Of a stretch of 64,000 nucleotides of DNA, positions 1 through 8,839 are shown piece by piece. The translations under genes were made by a program, and so were the position numbers. The DNA comes from Hanleya hanleyi. Lineage: Eukaryota > Mollusca > Polyplacophora > Lepidopleurida > Hanleyidae. Under the pieces are notes generated by a model, which was not told the DNA's origin, did not search any database, and saw only the letters and a program-made list of their open reading frames with translations. The DNA is taken from NCBI GenBank assembly GCA_036873755.1, contig JAVTVY010025245.1, forward strand, positions 1 through 64,000, written 5' to 3'. Numbering within the stretch: position 1 is the stretch's first letter; every line of letters begins with the position of its first letter.

Positions 1-630
1 ACAATTCGAGACGGAGAACAACAAGAAGATCCCAGACGGATTCGCTCGAGCGGAGAAGACGACGAACATGTTACAATCATTACGAGCTTGCAGCGTGTTG
101 CTGAAGCTCAGATTGCTGAAGCTTTGAGGATGAGAGGCGCACAACAAGATAGAGAAATAAGGGACGCTGTGCAGGAAGAGGATGATGATGATGATGAAAC
201 AGACGATGAAGATGTACACGGAGAGTTGGAGTGGTTTAACAGTAGTAGACCCCCAGCAACTACAGCTTCGACTCAGGCGGCTACCACAACGACGGCTACC
301 ACAGCGACCGAAACAGGAATGACAACCCCATCACCAGAGATCAGCCGCCTGAGCCAACAAATTGACGAATTAGAAGACGAACAGACTAAACTACGCCTAC
401 AACTGGCTAGGGAACAGAAGAGATCAACCTGTACCGTGTGTCAAGACGATGAGACGATGTACACCTTTTTTCCTTGTGGCCACCTGTGCCTATGTGGTGT
501 ATGCGTGCTAAGCTTAACATGCATAGCGGGCTCGTGCCAGTGCGCAGAGACAGAGGAGCTTCATTTGAAGATACGATGCCCTGTGTGTCGGGGATGGGTA
601 TCAGGCATCAAAAAAATATTCCGGTCGTAA
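1..630 (+). CDS. RING-finger protein, 5'-truncated by window edge (IAP/viral-type C3HC4)
   Basis: The frame is open from base 1, so the N-terminus lies outside the window; no ATG is needed near base 88, where the codon is TTG. Counting from base 88, residues 30-43 are an acidic run, 52-80 are Thr/Ala/Pro-rich, about 84-112 look like a coiled coil, and the C-terminus is a RING with C115, C118, C130, H132, C136, C139, C164 and C167. The spacing up to C139 matches IAP-type RINGs, but 24 residues (with three extra Cys) separate C139 from C164, where the IAP class has about six. RINGs of this kind act as E3 ubiquitin ligases. No BIR domain is seen, though one could lie upstream. The ORF is intronless and converges on the CARD gene. 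A DNA-virus-like origin is inferred; a host RING gene is the alternative. Confidence 0.75.
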   Translation, partial: TIRDGEQQEDPRRIRSSGEDDEHVTIITSLQRVAEAQIAEALRMRGAQQDREIRDAVQEEDDDDDETDDEDVHGELEWFNSSRPPATTASTQAATTTTATTATETGMTTPSPEISRLSQQIDELEDEQTKLRLQLAREQKRSTCTVCQDDETMYTFFPCGHLCLCGVCVLSLTCIAGSCQCAETEELHLKIRCPVCRGWVSGIKKIFRS

Positions 631-974
631 CAGTGTGATGACCAGCCCGCTGTTCTTTCCAAAGGCCCTTATTAGGGCCACCTAATTACACGCGAAATGG
701 GGGAAACTTTCTAACTAAAAGCACAAAACACCAGCTCCCACACCAATACCCCTTTGCATAGAGTGAACAGTAACACACATTTGAATTTCTAATATTTATT
801 AACACAGTAGAATGAACATAAGGTATTCACCACAGTAGACTCTTGGTGTTGAATTTTTCTAATACAATTATACGCTGTGAAGGCGCTTAAATGAACATAG
901 AATGAACATAGAATGTAGGAATACGGTGATGTCTGAATGTTCAATATTTATGCAACAAGACTTGTGTGAAATGT
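631..974. other. Intergenic gap between the converging RING and CARD ORFs
   Basis: No coding region is seen. A minus-strand AATAAA (TTTATT on + at 795-800) lies about 175 bp beyond the stop of the minus-strand ORF and could be its polyadenylation signal. No AATAAA was found for the plus-strand gene. Confidence 0.4.
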
Positions 975-1004
975 TCAATATTTATGCAACAAGACTTGTT
1001 TGAA
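937..1004. repeat. 34-bp tandem duplication at the 3' end of the minus-strand ORF
   Basis: Bases 937-970 and 971-1004 are near-identical copies. The second copy contains the last codons and the stop region of the 975-1409 ORF, so the duplication may have changed the C-terminus of that protein. Confidence 0.85.
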
Positions 1005-1409
1005 CTCGTCATTGTCTTTCTGCCCCTGGTGCACGTATATGAAGGTGGCAATCTGTTCATGTGGAATTCTGGGTGGACAGGCAGCTTGCAATGCCTCGGC
1101 AATTTGCACCTCGTTAACGGCGTGTAGTCCCTCAGTCTCCAGCGCGTCTGATGGTATACTATTGTCCATACACGTATGCGTGTTGAAGAGACCGTTCTTG
1201 TTCTGACAGCCTGCACATTGCTGGATACGCAAGTGTTGAATGCGGGGTCTGAGATGACCCAGGAATGTGTCGATGTACTTCTTATAAATATACTGAGTCA
1301 CCTGGTCAGAGAGGACTTCATGAATTTCACCTGTGAGACTCTCCAGCTTCCGCCACGCAGGTATTTGCAGGGTGACACCCTGAGGTAAAGGAATACGCGT
1401 ATCTTCCAT
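975..1409 (-). CDS. C-terminal continuation: end of PC4-like fold plus Cys/His motif
   Basis: This 144-residue ORF overlaps the end of the 1298-2191 ORF in another frame. Its first 35 residues (GVTLQIPAWRKLESL region) fit the second half of a PC4/p15 single-stranded-DNA-binding domain, whose first half ends the upstream ORF; the frame changes exactly between them. Residues 65-80 carry C-x2-C-x9-H-x-C (C65, C68, H78, C80), a possible metal site. Position 88 onward is unlike anything I recognise. The ATG follows directly after an in-frame TAA, so independent initiation is possible, but continuation of the upstream domain makes a one-base indel, programmed frameshift or small intron more likely. 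Function is unknown; DNA binding is inferred from PC4. Confidence 0.55.
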   Translation of the reverse strand: MEDTRIPLPQGVTLQIPAWRKLESLTGEIHEVLSDQVTQYIYKKYIDTFLGHLRPRIQHLRIQQCAGCQNKNGLFNTHTCMDNSIPSDALETEGLHAVNEVQIAEALQAACPPRIPHEQIATFIYVHQGQKDNDEFKQVLLHKY

Positions 1410-2191
1410 TTACGAATATGCACCAGCAGCATGTTGTTGAACATAGAACAGGTGAGGAAGATGTCGTCACCCACATAGAATTTCGCTTCGTCGCTCCCCT
1501 GGTGGTCAATGACCGCATCGACGGCGTAATAAATGGCCTGTACTCTTATCCAGGTGTCCAACGTCAAGGCGATATGCTTAGGTGTTTTGTCGTCCCAGGC
1601 CGGTGCGTTAAAATGCACTTGCTCTTCTTTGACGCTCACAGTTAAATAGGGAGAGAGCTCCCAAGTGTTCGTCTGGGCCGCCTGGTAGGCCTGCTGGATA
1701 ATGTCATTGATCTCCTGCACAGACATAGGAAGTAGCACCTCTTCCTTCGCTTGCTCAAGCACTTGCTGGGGCACTGGCTGAAGCACTTGCTGAGGTATTT
1801 CTAAAGGTGTTAGTCTGGGACGTTTGGCAGGTGGACCGGACTCTTCGTGGGTACGTTTGGTACCTGTACGCCCTTCGGCGATGTCCATGTCCATGACTAA
1901 GATATTATCTTCTGAATCCTGGGCTTGAAGTAGACCTGCTATTCCTTCATTTCCCGTCTTCTTCAGCGCCTCCACGAAGGCTTGAAATGCTAAGGAGCCA
2001 CGGCATGGTATGAGGTCGATGAGGGCTCTGTTTCGTGCCATATAGGTCTTCTCCGCCATGATATCTACCCCCATGTGTTTAGTGATTATGTTTTCCACCA
2101 TGAGCAGATCACATATATCGGCCACATGCTGCATCTCATCAACGATATGGATACGGTGCTGCAGAAGCTTAGCTCGGTGGGATGACTCCAT
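1298..2191 (-). CDS. CARD-domain protein with NLS and start of a PC4-like domain
   Basis: Residues 1-89 read as a CARD (death-fold caspase-recruitment domain): helices with the ALIDLIPCRG segment, then AFVEALKKTGNEGIAGLL, the usual C-terminal CARD signature. Residues 112-126 (KRTHEESGPPAKRPR) form a good bipartite nuclear localisation signal. Residues 133-148 repeat PQQVL. Residues about 237-261 (FLTCSMFNNMLLVHIRKW) resemble the first strands of PC4. After about residue 262 the reading frame is probably wrong: the matching PC4 half lies in the overlapping ORF 975-1409. CARDs recruit caspases or innate-immune adaptors; PC4 domains bind single-stranded DNA and modulate transcription. The combination, with no introns and next to a RING gene, suggests a virus-like or captured apoptosis regulator. 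The CARD call is stronger than the PC4 call. Confidence 0.65.
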   Translation of the reverse strand: MESSHRAKLLQHRIHIVDEMQHVADICDLLMVENIITKHMGVDIMAEKTYMARNRALIDLIPCRGSLAFQAFVEALKKTGNEGIAGLLQAQDSEDNILVMDMDIAEGRTGTKRTHEESGPPAKRPRLTPLEIPQQVLQPVPQQVLEQAKEEVLLPMSVQEINDIIQQAYQAAQTNTWELSPYLTVSVKEEQVHFNAPAWDDKTPKHIALTLDTWIRVQAIYYAVDAVIDHQGSDEAKFYVGDDIFLTCSMFNNMLLVHIRKWKIRVFLYLRVSPCKYLRGGSWRVSQVKFMKSSLTR

Positions 2192-2194
2192 GAC

Positions 2195-2375
2195 TGTTGG
2201 CTCTGGCTGGTCAGGTCAGTAGCTGCTATGGTGAGATAGGCTGGTGAAGTTGCACTGGTGAGGCAGGCTCAGGCTGGTGAGGCTCAGGCAAGTAGCTCCT
2301 GTCGTCAGAGTGGTTTAGGCTGGTCAGGTAGGCTGGTCAGGCAGGCTGGTCAGGTAGCTCCGATCGGCAGGCCAA
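2195..2375. repeat. Degenerate GGCTGGTCAGG minisatellite
   Basis: Short degenerate units of GGCTGGTCAGGTAG / GGCTGGTGAGG recur about ten times immediately upstream of the CARD ORF start codon, so they lie in its 5' leader or promoter. Confidence 0.7.
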
Positions 2376-2406
2376 TGAATGCAGCAATCCCCTAAAAATT
2401 TCCACT

Positions 2407-2720
2407 TTTATACGTTTTTTCGTGACATTCGTGTCTTTTCGGTGACCTCCGTGTGTCTTCGGTCCCCTCCGTGTCTTTTCGGTGACCTCCGTGACATCTT
2501 CGGGCACCTCCGTGTCTCTTCGGGGATCTCCGTGACATCTTCGGTGACCTCCGTGTCTCTTCGGGCACCTCCGTGACATCTTCGGTGCCCTCCGTGTCTC
2601 TTCGGCCACCTCCGTGACATCTTCGGGCACCTCCGTGTCTCAAAGACACGAAAAATACGGACCTCACCGAAAAGACACGGACCTCACCGAAGAGACACGG
2701 ACCTGACCGAAGAGACACGG
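2407..2720. repeat. Minisatellite of about 21-24 bp with an inverted arm
   Basis: From 2407 to about 2640 units of the form GGTGACCTCCGTGTCTCTTC repeat about ten times. From about 2644 to 2720, and again near 2794-2835, the same unit occurs in inverted orientation (GACACGGACCTCACCGA). The array can therefore fold on itself. The charged or basic ORFs read across it are artefacts of the repeat. Confidence 0.85.
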
Positions 2721-2890
2721 AGGTGAACGACATTGTGGAAAAACCCCACAGACAGGTCAGTACATGTCCTATCATGTTCTGAAGATGGCGGACCTCACCG
2801 AAAAGACACGGACGTCACCGAAAAGACACGGAGGTGAACGACATTGTAGAAAAACCCCACAGACAGGTCAGTACATATCCTATCATGTTC
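2712..2890. repeat. 68-bp direct duplication, 111 bp apart
   Basis: Bases 2712-2779 and 2823-2890 are near-identical, differing at a few positions, and are separated by more minisatellite. A unit containing the end of the minisatellite plus 60 bp of unique DNA was duplicated. Confidence 0.85.
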
Positions 2891-2915
2891 ACAGGTCACG
2901 CTCCATTCACCCAAA

Positions 2916-3050
2916 CCGGAAGTGACGTCATACGGGACTGGTGGCGCCCCCTGGCGGAAGCAGGGAACCAAGAGTTAACTCCCTGGAAAATGTTGCTTGA
3001 AATCCTCTTATACTACTACTCTGGTCTACTGATTTTCCGCGACGTCATCA
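2916..3050. promoter_or_regulatory. Promoter-like patch: ETS/CRE composite, CTCF-like site, second CRE
   Basis: Bases 2916-2930 read CCGGAAGTGACGTCA, a full ETS site abutting a palindromic CRE. Bases 2941-2958, on the minus strand, contain CCGCCAGGGGGCGC, a near-consensus CTCF core. A second CRE core (GACGTCA) is at 3041-3047 and a third, weaker one (TGACGTCGG) at 3287-3295. The patch lies between the minus-strand CARD gene (start 2191) and the plus-strand ORF at 3576. Sites are read by eye; use in this organism is inferred. Confidence 0.45.
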
Positions 3051-3575
3051 ATTCGAGGGAGATTGCCAACCCGTTTTGAAAAAGTCTGATACATCATCAG
3101 TGTTTGAGTAGGATGGTGAATGCATTGGGAGTTATACGGAATACATACACCCTTTTTTGTTATTATGATATGGTTGGGACCTATAGCGTTAATCAAGGTA
3201 TAATAATAGATCTTCATTGCATACTCAAGGTATATGCATGAAATTGGGGAGGGGCAGTACAAAGCGTGATATAATGATGGCGGTTATGACGTCGGTTGGT
3301 AATTTCTGAGCAGGTCGAGGCTTGTTATGGAGAAGTTCAATACATCATCACTCTGTGTGTAGGATAACGGGTCTGTACAGGTCAGGGCAAATTCGATGGG
3401 GAAAAATCCGGTACGTCACCATAACATCGGTGGAAAGTCCAGAGGGAGAGTATGGTCCCCGATACTATCTCTAGCACTATGTCCAGCATATTAAGTGGAG
3501 AACCCCATTTTCTTCACATCAAAATAATGCATACACCAGCCCTGCAGGTTTATCGCAACTCTCACACCTCATACC

Positions 3576-4067
3576 ATGACGTTTGGTGACGCATTGAAAC
3601 ACAAGTACCCCGATTGCCCGTTCTATAGCATCCCACCATATATGAAGACCTGGCATCGACGTGCCGAGCTACACAAAGGGATTCTGCTGGTGGACGTTTC
3701 GTCCCCGAGGCCCGCCCCCTGTACAGACCTTTTGGTCTTTGATATATGTTGGCATTGTGGGGAGTTGATGCTGGGTCGACATCGGGCCTTACAGACTAGT
3801 CTTTTGTGTCAAATGCCGTCATTTTCATCTAACGACGATACAGTTCACCAATCTCCAGTGTACGAGTTGTCACAGCGACACAGCTCACCAATTACCAATA
3901 TACGAGTTGTCAGAGCATTTCCATCATATCTAATACCGCTTATGCCGGTGCTAGGGGCCGTGTGGTCAGGTCATCCAAGTTGCCACATAAACAGGTACAA
4001 TAAAAGCGTATCTGAGATACAACACACATCACAAATCGTTAGATCTTTGGTATGTGCTTTAGAATAG
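3576..4067 (+). CDS. Unidentified 163-residue ORF
   Basis: The ATG at 3576 opens a 163-codon frame with no recognised domain. The first about 75 residues look protein-like, with FYSIPPYMKTWHRRAELHKG, a DVSSPRPAPC stretch and a WHCGEL motif. The last about 37 codons lie in a dispersed repeat that recurs at 18110-18292, so the C-terminus is repeat-derived and the gene may be truncated or a chance ORF. It lies downstream of the CRE/ETS patch and close to the virus-like pair, so it could be a third gene of that block. Confidence 0.3.
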   Translation: MTFGDALKHKYPDCPFYSIPPYMKTWHRRAELHKGILLVDVSSPRPAPCTDLLVFDICWHCGELMLGRHRALQTSLLCQMPSFSSNDDTVHQSPVYELSQRHSSPITNIRVVRAFPSYLIPLMPVLGAVWSGHPSCHINRYNKSVSEIQHTSQIVRSLVCALE

Positions 4068-4140
4068 GTTAACCAGAAGACTATACTGTGAATTCGTGTG
4101 ACTCTGTCAGTATGTCGGCACCTCTTCCCACTTCCCTTAT
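3955..4140. repeat. Dispersed repeat, copy 1 (second copy 18110-18292)
   Basis: About 180 bp from TCATCCAAGTTGCCACAT to CACTTCCCTTATATG matches 18110-18292 in the same orientation with scattered substitutions. At 18110 it abuts a reverse-transcriptase fragment exactly, so it may be the 5' neighbour of that RT in its source element. Confidence 0.8.
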
Positions 4141-4147
4141 ATGTGTT

Positions 4148-4479
4148 ATAATATCTACCGTCATTGCTGCAGTCGACGGACCAATTACAAGCGTCTGGGC
4201 TGTCATTCGTAATTCAGCCGTCATCCATTAAAGAATATCCCAGTCCATAATCCATATAACAGCATTAGCACCAAATTCAACAAGACAGTCATAAAAATAG
4301 GCTAGTTTCCTGCAAGAGAGAAGCGGTCAACAGTTTTCAATGATGCTGGCAACACACAGGTATTCCTATCTACCGTCATTGCTGCAGTCGACGAACCAAC
4401 ACTTCAGACATAATTATTATAATAGTTATTTCTGGAGTGTTGGTCCGTCGACTACAGCAATGACTGTAGATAAGAATAC
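4148..4479. mobile_element. Foldback MITE with long inverted repeats
   Basis: TCTACCGTCATTGCTGCAG and the following CGACGGACCAA occur at about 4153-4183 and again at 4367-4398. Their reverse complement lies at 4437-4475. The inner pair (4361-4406 and 4434-4479) makes a hairpin of about 46 bp with a 27-bp loop; the outer pair defines an element of about 330 bp. No coding capacity. Part of the interior (4186-4352) recurs at 6389-6568. Confidence 0.65.
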
Positions 4480-4762
4480 ATGTGGAGCTACAGTATCTCA
4501 TGCATCAGGCCTGTTATGATCATGAAGCCACCCTGGATACCATCGACCTTTAACCAAATAGAGCAGCACGGATTTCGAGGTAGCTGCCGAACTGTTGGCT
4601 TCCTCGTCATGATTTGCCGTTGATATTTAATCCAGGAGTGAATGGGCCTAATCAGATTTTATCGACACATACACAATATTAAACTTCAAATAAGCATGAC
4701 TCGATTTTTGCAGCAAAATTTGTCCATCTGACCCATCTACAAGCATGTTGAGAGTCAACGGC
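4480..4762. other. No feature seen
   Basis: Unique-looking sequence with no ORF of note, no repeat and no RNA gene recognised. Confidence 0.4.
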
Positions 4763-5353
4763 TCAATCAAGAGGAACATGAGCTATGGCATATTTCACTG
4801 TGTCATATTCCACTGAGTCTCGGCCTTCATACCGACGTCCCCGGCTAAGAGTCCGTGCCAGTCTGTTTTGTTTGGACTGGTGATCCCCACTATTGATCGG
4901 ATGATGGATGACACCAATGACGCCCATCAAACCACCTGCAAAGTACTTGCTCAAACATTGAAAGTCAGAGCTTTGTGTAATATTCCAGCACATCCATGAC
5001 CACCTAAAATTCCTGACTGCTGAATGACCACCTATCTTCCAAAATAACCCTTCCAAAGAAAGACATTAGTGATGCCATGCTCATTGGCAGTATTCTCAGC
5101 TAGAAGATCCTCCTCGGAACTCCCGTAATCTGATGGTATCTGATTTATGACCTGCAAGTTACTGAGAATATCATACCATGAAGTAATATGCCCAAAGTCT
5201 GTTCCCAAGGCTTGCTGATGCGGGCAATGCAACCTGCCAACACGGGGATGTGGACACAGACAAAGCCATCATTGGGAATGTGATGGAACTGCTGAGCAAT
5301 TCAATTCTCTGGCAACACCAGGACAAATCAGAATTGGTACACCAATGTCTCAC
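4763..5353 (-). pseudogene. Frame-broken ORF remnant, unidentified
   Basis: Three overlapping minus-strand ORFs (5353-5171, 5232-5032, 5056-4763) alternate between two frames and read as one protein with frameshifts: an LPASASLG segment, then GTDFGHITSWYDILSNLQV, then DYGSSEEDLLAEN, then GGHSAVRNFRWSW. The composition is protein-like but I recognise no family. Most likely a decayed transposase or a retrocopy fragment. Confidence 0.3.
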
Positions 5354-6388
5354 CTATGGGTTAATAGGCACGTGAGAGTCTGTGATCCCAAGCAGGCCTG
5401 ACGACAACTTGCCCCTATTCCACCAGCTCACTTCTGCTACATAACACATCACCTAAAACTCTCCACATTGGGTGCATAATGCAGTACACCAAGTATACAT
5501 GCTGGAATTTGTGCACAATTTCATGAGTGTCTCTTTTGATCCAGCCAATTGGTAGTACATTAAAGTGGAGATTCCCAGTGTGAAGCAAAACGCCATCAGT
5601 GGTTATTTCGGTGAAACAAACAGATCCCCGGCCTCTTGAAGCTTCAGTGGACTGACCATGCCCTGGTCATCCTGTGCTCGAAAACCTTCTTTTTTTCCAT
5701 GGTGGGGTTTGATCAATGGGAGGAGTCGGCGCAAGCCCGACATGGACAAAGCTCTGTACCTTGGGGTTCAGTATCATTCAACAAATGTGGTCCTACATGG
5801 GACAGAGGGATTTCTTCACCTACCTTTATGCCAAATGTAAGTCCTGGATGATGTCATCATGACATATTGAACATACTATACAAGAGGACCACACAATATA
5901 TGTTTCAGGATTAAAGCTAGCATTGTCAGTATGGCAGAGTGCTCTACAAGGCACCAGTCTCACGTGCTAGTCCATGCATGTGAGCGGGACCTGCATCAAG
6001 ACCTGTACCAGGACCTGTTGTAAAATTTTGTACTCACTAGTTACTCTTGTTGTTAAAATATAAATGGTGTTTTGTGAGATCTCTTGTTAGACACAGAACT
6101 ATAGAACAAAGAAGTGAAGCCCGGAAGGAGGTTTGAACATTGAAATGCTCTTTGATAATGTCACACATCAGCACATCCTCATTTTCTAGCTTGGAATACT
6201 CACAGACAAAATAGGCAATACTATATACACATATCATGACCAAGGTGAAGGGGGGGGGGGGGGTGCTGTTCATGCGAGTTGCATGTCAGATGAAACAATG
6301 TATGATGTGTGAATTACCCACCCATTCTGTCAACAAACATGATAAACAAATGTTGCCAACAGAGATTGTATAAACCATCACCATACAA
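5354..6388. other. Intergenic, no gene recognised
   Basis: ORFs of up to 71-78 codons are present but have no recognised domain. A pure G run of about 14 lies at 6249-6263. Nothing else stands out. Confidence 0.4.
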
Positions 6389-6568
6389 TACAAGCGTCTA
6401 GTCCGTCATTCGATATTCAGTCGTTGTCCATTAAAGAATTTTCGCGTCCATAATCCAAAGACCTAATTGATACAATAACAGTAGCACCAAATTAAAAGGA
6501 TAAATCATAGTAAACACAAAACTAGGCTAATTTCCCGCAAGACAGAAGCGGTCAACAGTTTTCAATGA
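6389..6568. repeat. Second copy of the 4186-4352 repeat
   Basis: The order of blocks matches 4186-4352: CAAGCGTCT, CCATTAAAGAAT, CCATAATCCA, AGCACCAAATT, then AGAAGCGGTCAACAGTTTTC. Orientation is the same. The terminal inverted repeats of the 4148 element are not present here, so this interior sequence may be an older repeat in which the MITE sits. Confidence 0.75.
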
Positions 6569-6880
6569 TGCCAGCAAGACATCATGATGTTCCAAAAACA
6601 TCAAATCTGTATCGTTGATCAGTATTCTTAATCCATATGATATATGTTGTAAAGTCGTTATCTAGAGTATGATGTATCCCAGTCACGCTTTGATTGTGAC
6701 TGTTCATATGAACATTGAGGATCTTGAAATACATAGGTTCATACGGCCCCTAGCTCCGGAATTAGACACAAATTACAAAACGTACCGCCATAGATCTTGC
6801 ACGCTACGCTAGTATGTTGCTATTAGAATGCGTTATGTATCGCCAAATTTGAGAAACTTCGAGTGGAGGCGCTTGTTGAT

Positions 6881-7087
6881 TTAGCCCTGCTTTACAAGTT
6901 TCTGCAATAATGTTTTGTGACGTTTATTAAAATCGTCACATTTAACACAGGATCTAGCAAACGCTGCTAATCGAGATATGTATACGCCATATGTAGGTCC
7001 CTCTGGTATATTACTGTCCAGATAGAGATAGTTTACGCTGTCGAAATTGTAATCATCTCTTCTGCCGTAGATTCGACGAGAGAGAAG
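6881..7087 (-). pseudogene. Reverse transcriptase, C-terminal fragment
   Basis: The end of the minus-strand frame reads RIYGRRDDYNFDSVNYLY, LDSNIPEGPTYGVYISRLAA, then a DDFNKRHKTLLQKL segment, matching the region after the catalytic core of a YIDD-type RT common in molluscs and cnidarians (probably Penelope-like; exact clade unsure). The fragment begins exactly where the 7088-17806 element ends, and its upstream partner lies at 17807-18112 in the same strand and order. The long ORF that continues across 7100-7630 is tandem repeat, not protein. Confidence 0.75.
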
Positions 7088-7099
7088 GCCCGCTTTATT

Positions 7100-7930
7100 G
7101 TCCCCCGCCGCAACGCGGCCGGGGGACTTTAAAATGGTTCTTGCTTCTATGTGTCCGTGCATGTCCGTGGATGTCCGTGCATGTCTGTTCGAATGATTAC
7201 TTCCTAACGCTTTGTTGGATTCTTCCGAAATTCGGCATACGCATTCCTTGCGACAAGACGGCAGTCGGTATCGCATTTCAGCAACATCTGCCTGAAGGTG
7301 GCGCCAATGGATCAAAATGGTTCTTGCTTCTATGTGTCCGTGCATGTCCGCGGATGTCCGTGGATGTCTGTTCGAATGATTACTTCCTAACGCTTTGTTG
7401 GATTCTTCCGAAATTCGGCATACGCATTCCTTGCGACAAGACGGCAGTCGGTATCGCATTTCAGCAACATCTGCCCGAAGGTAGCGCCACTGGGTCAAAA
7501 TGGAGCTTGCTTCTTTGTGTCCATGGATGTTACAAGCGATAACTTTCAAACGCTTCCTTGGATTCTTCCGAAATTCGGCATACGCACTCCTTGTGAGAAG
7601 ACGCGGTTGCGTACTGGATTTCAGTAACATTTGCCTGAAGGTGGCGCCACTGAGTTTCGCTTCTTCGTGTCCATTCCAGTTAAAATGGATCTTGCTCTCT
7701 GTGTGTCTGTGGATGTCTGTTCAAATTCTTCACAGGCGATAACTTCCAAAAGCTTTGTCGGATTCCTTCGAAATGTAGCATATACACTCCTTGTGACCAG
7801 ACATGGGTTGATATTGCGTTTCAGCAAGATCCACCTGAAGGTGGCGCCACTGGGTCTTGTTCCAATCTTCTGTGCATGTCCGTGGTTTCCATTCAAATTC
7901 TTCACAAGCGATAACTTCCAAATGCTTTGT
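7100..7930. repeat. GGTGGCGCCAC tandem repeat, block 1
   Basis: About five units of 170-190 bp. Each has CATGTCCGTG motifs, a TTGGATTCTTCCGAAATTCGG block, TTGCGACAAGACG, and a GGTGGCGCCA centre. The first units are nearly identical. The same family, inverted, fills 54680-55640. A near-perfect hairpin (GTCCCCCGCCGC / GCGGCCGGGGGAC) lies at 7100-7127. Confidence 0.85.
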
Positions 7931-8026
7931 CTAATAATTAGGCATCCCTAAATGCGTTTGTCATTTTTTCTTCTTTCTTCCGCTTCTCGCTGTTAGTTTT
8001 GAATTTCATGTCATTTTAAATGAAGG

Positions 8027-8440
8027 ACACCATTTTCTTAAATTTGCTGTCCAGTCCTTCTATTCCACATTGATCATATGATTTACATTAAAGCTTTTGC
8101 AGGAACCATGATATTTTATTTCAGAAGTATAATATGAAATAACTGGCGGGGGAATCCCCGCAGTACCGAACCTGTGTTCGGGACAACATTTCCTTAAATT
8201 TTGCTATGAAATCATTCTCCACATCATATGATTTACCCTGAAGCTTTGGCATGAACCATATTTTATTTCAGAATTATAATGTGAAATAACTGGCGGGGAA
8301 ATCCCCGCAGTACCGAACCCCTGGGTTTTGAATTTCGTGTCATCTTAAATGAAGGACAACATTTCTTTCAATTTTGCTATCAAATAATTGTATCTCACAT
8401 CATATGATTTACCCTAAAGCTTCTGCAGGAACCATTTGTG
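8027..8440. repeat. Tandem repeat of about 150 bp with a GGCGGGGAATCCCCGC palindrome
   Basis: Three partial units share CATATGATTTACCCTGAAGCTT and a TTTATTTCAGAA block; two carry TAACTGGCGGGG-AATCCCCGCAGTACCGAACC (8139-8170 and 8288-8318), which contains a short perfect hairpin. No coding region. Confidence 0.75.
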
Positions 8441-8839
8441 TCCACATTGTGTAACTTACTACAACTGAGTTCCTAAAGTTTGGGTGCACACTGTGCATAT
8501 GATCAATTTCCTGAATTGAATTGAATTCCACCTTGTGGTTTTTCGGACTGACAGATGATGGCATGCAGTTGTCAGTGTGGTTGTTTCATGTACAGGGAGC
8601 TTTCTATGGCTTTCATGTCAGCACACCTACCACTACCCTCAAGGAGAGCATGTCCCCATCCCCAGGGCGCCGAGCCGCACCCTCTATCTCCCAAACTAGC
8701 CCTCGCCCGACCCTCATATATTGTCTTTGAGCATATATATCTCCAATATATCTTGGCAGAAGCTGAAATGTGTGTGTTGTCTGCAGTATTGGAATAATTG
8801 CAACCCCAAAAGGTTTCAATTTATCAGGCACAGACCCAT
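8441..8839. other. No gene recognised
   Basis: Short ORFs on both strands overlap without any recognised domain. Probably part of the repeat-element interior. Confidence 0.35.

Noticed and set aside
2337..2775. Basic Arg/His-rich ORFs
   Set aside because: Translations of the 21-24-bp minisatellite in several frames.
7141..7951. Plus-strand ORFs of 80-133 codons
   Set aside because: Lie in the GGTGGCGCCAC tandem repeat; near-duplicate peptides reflect DNA repeats.
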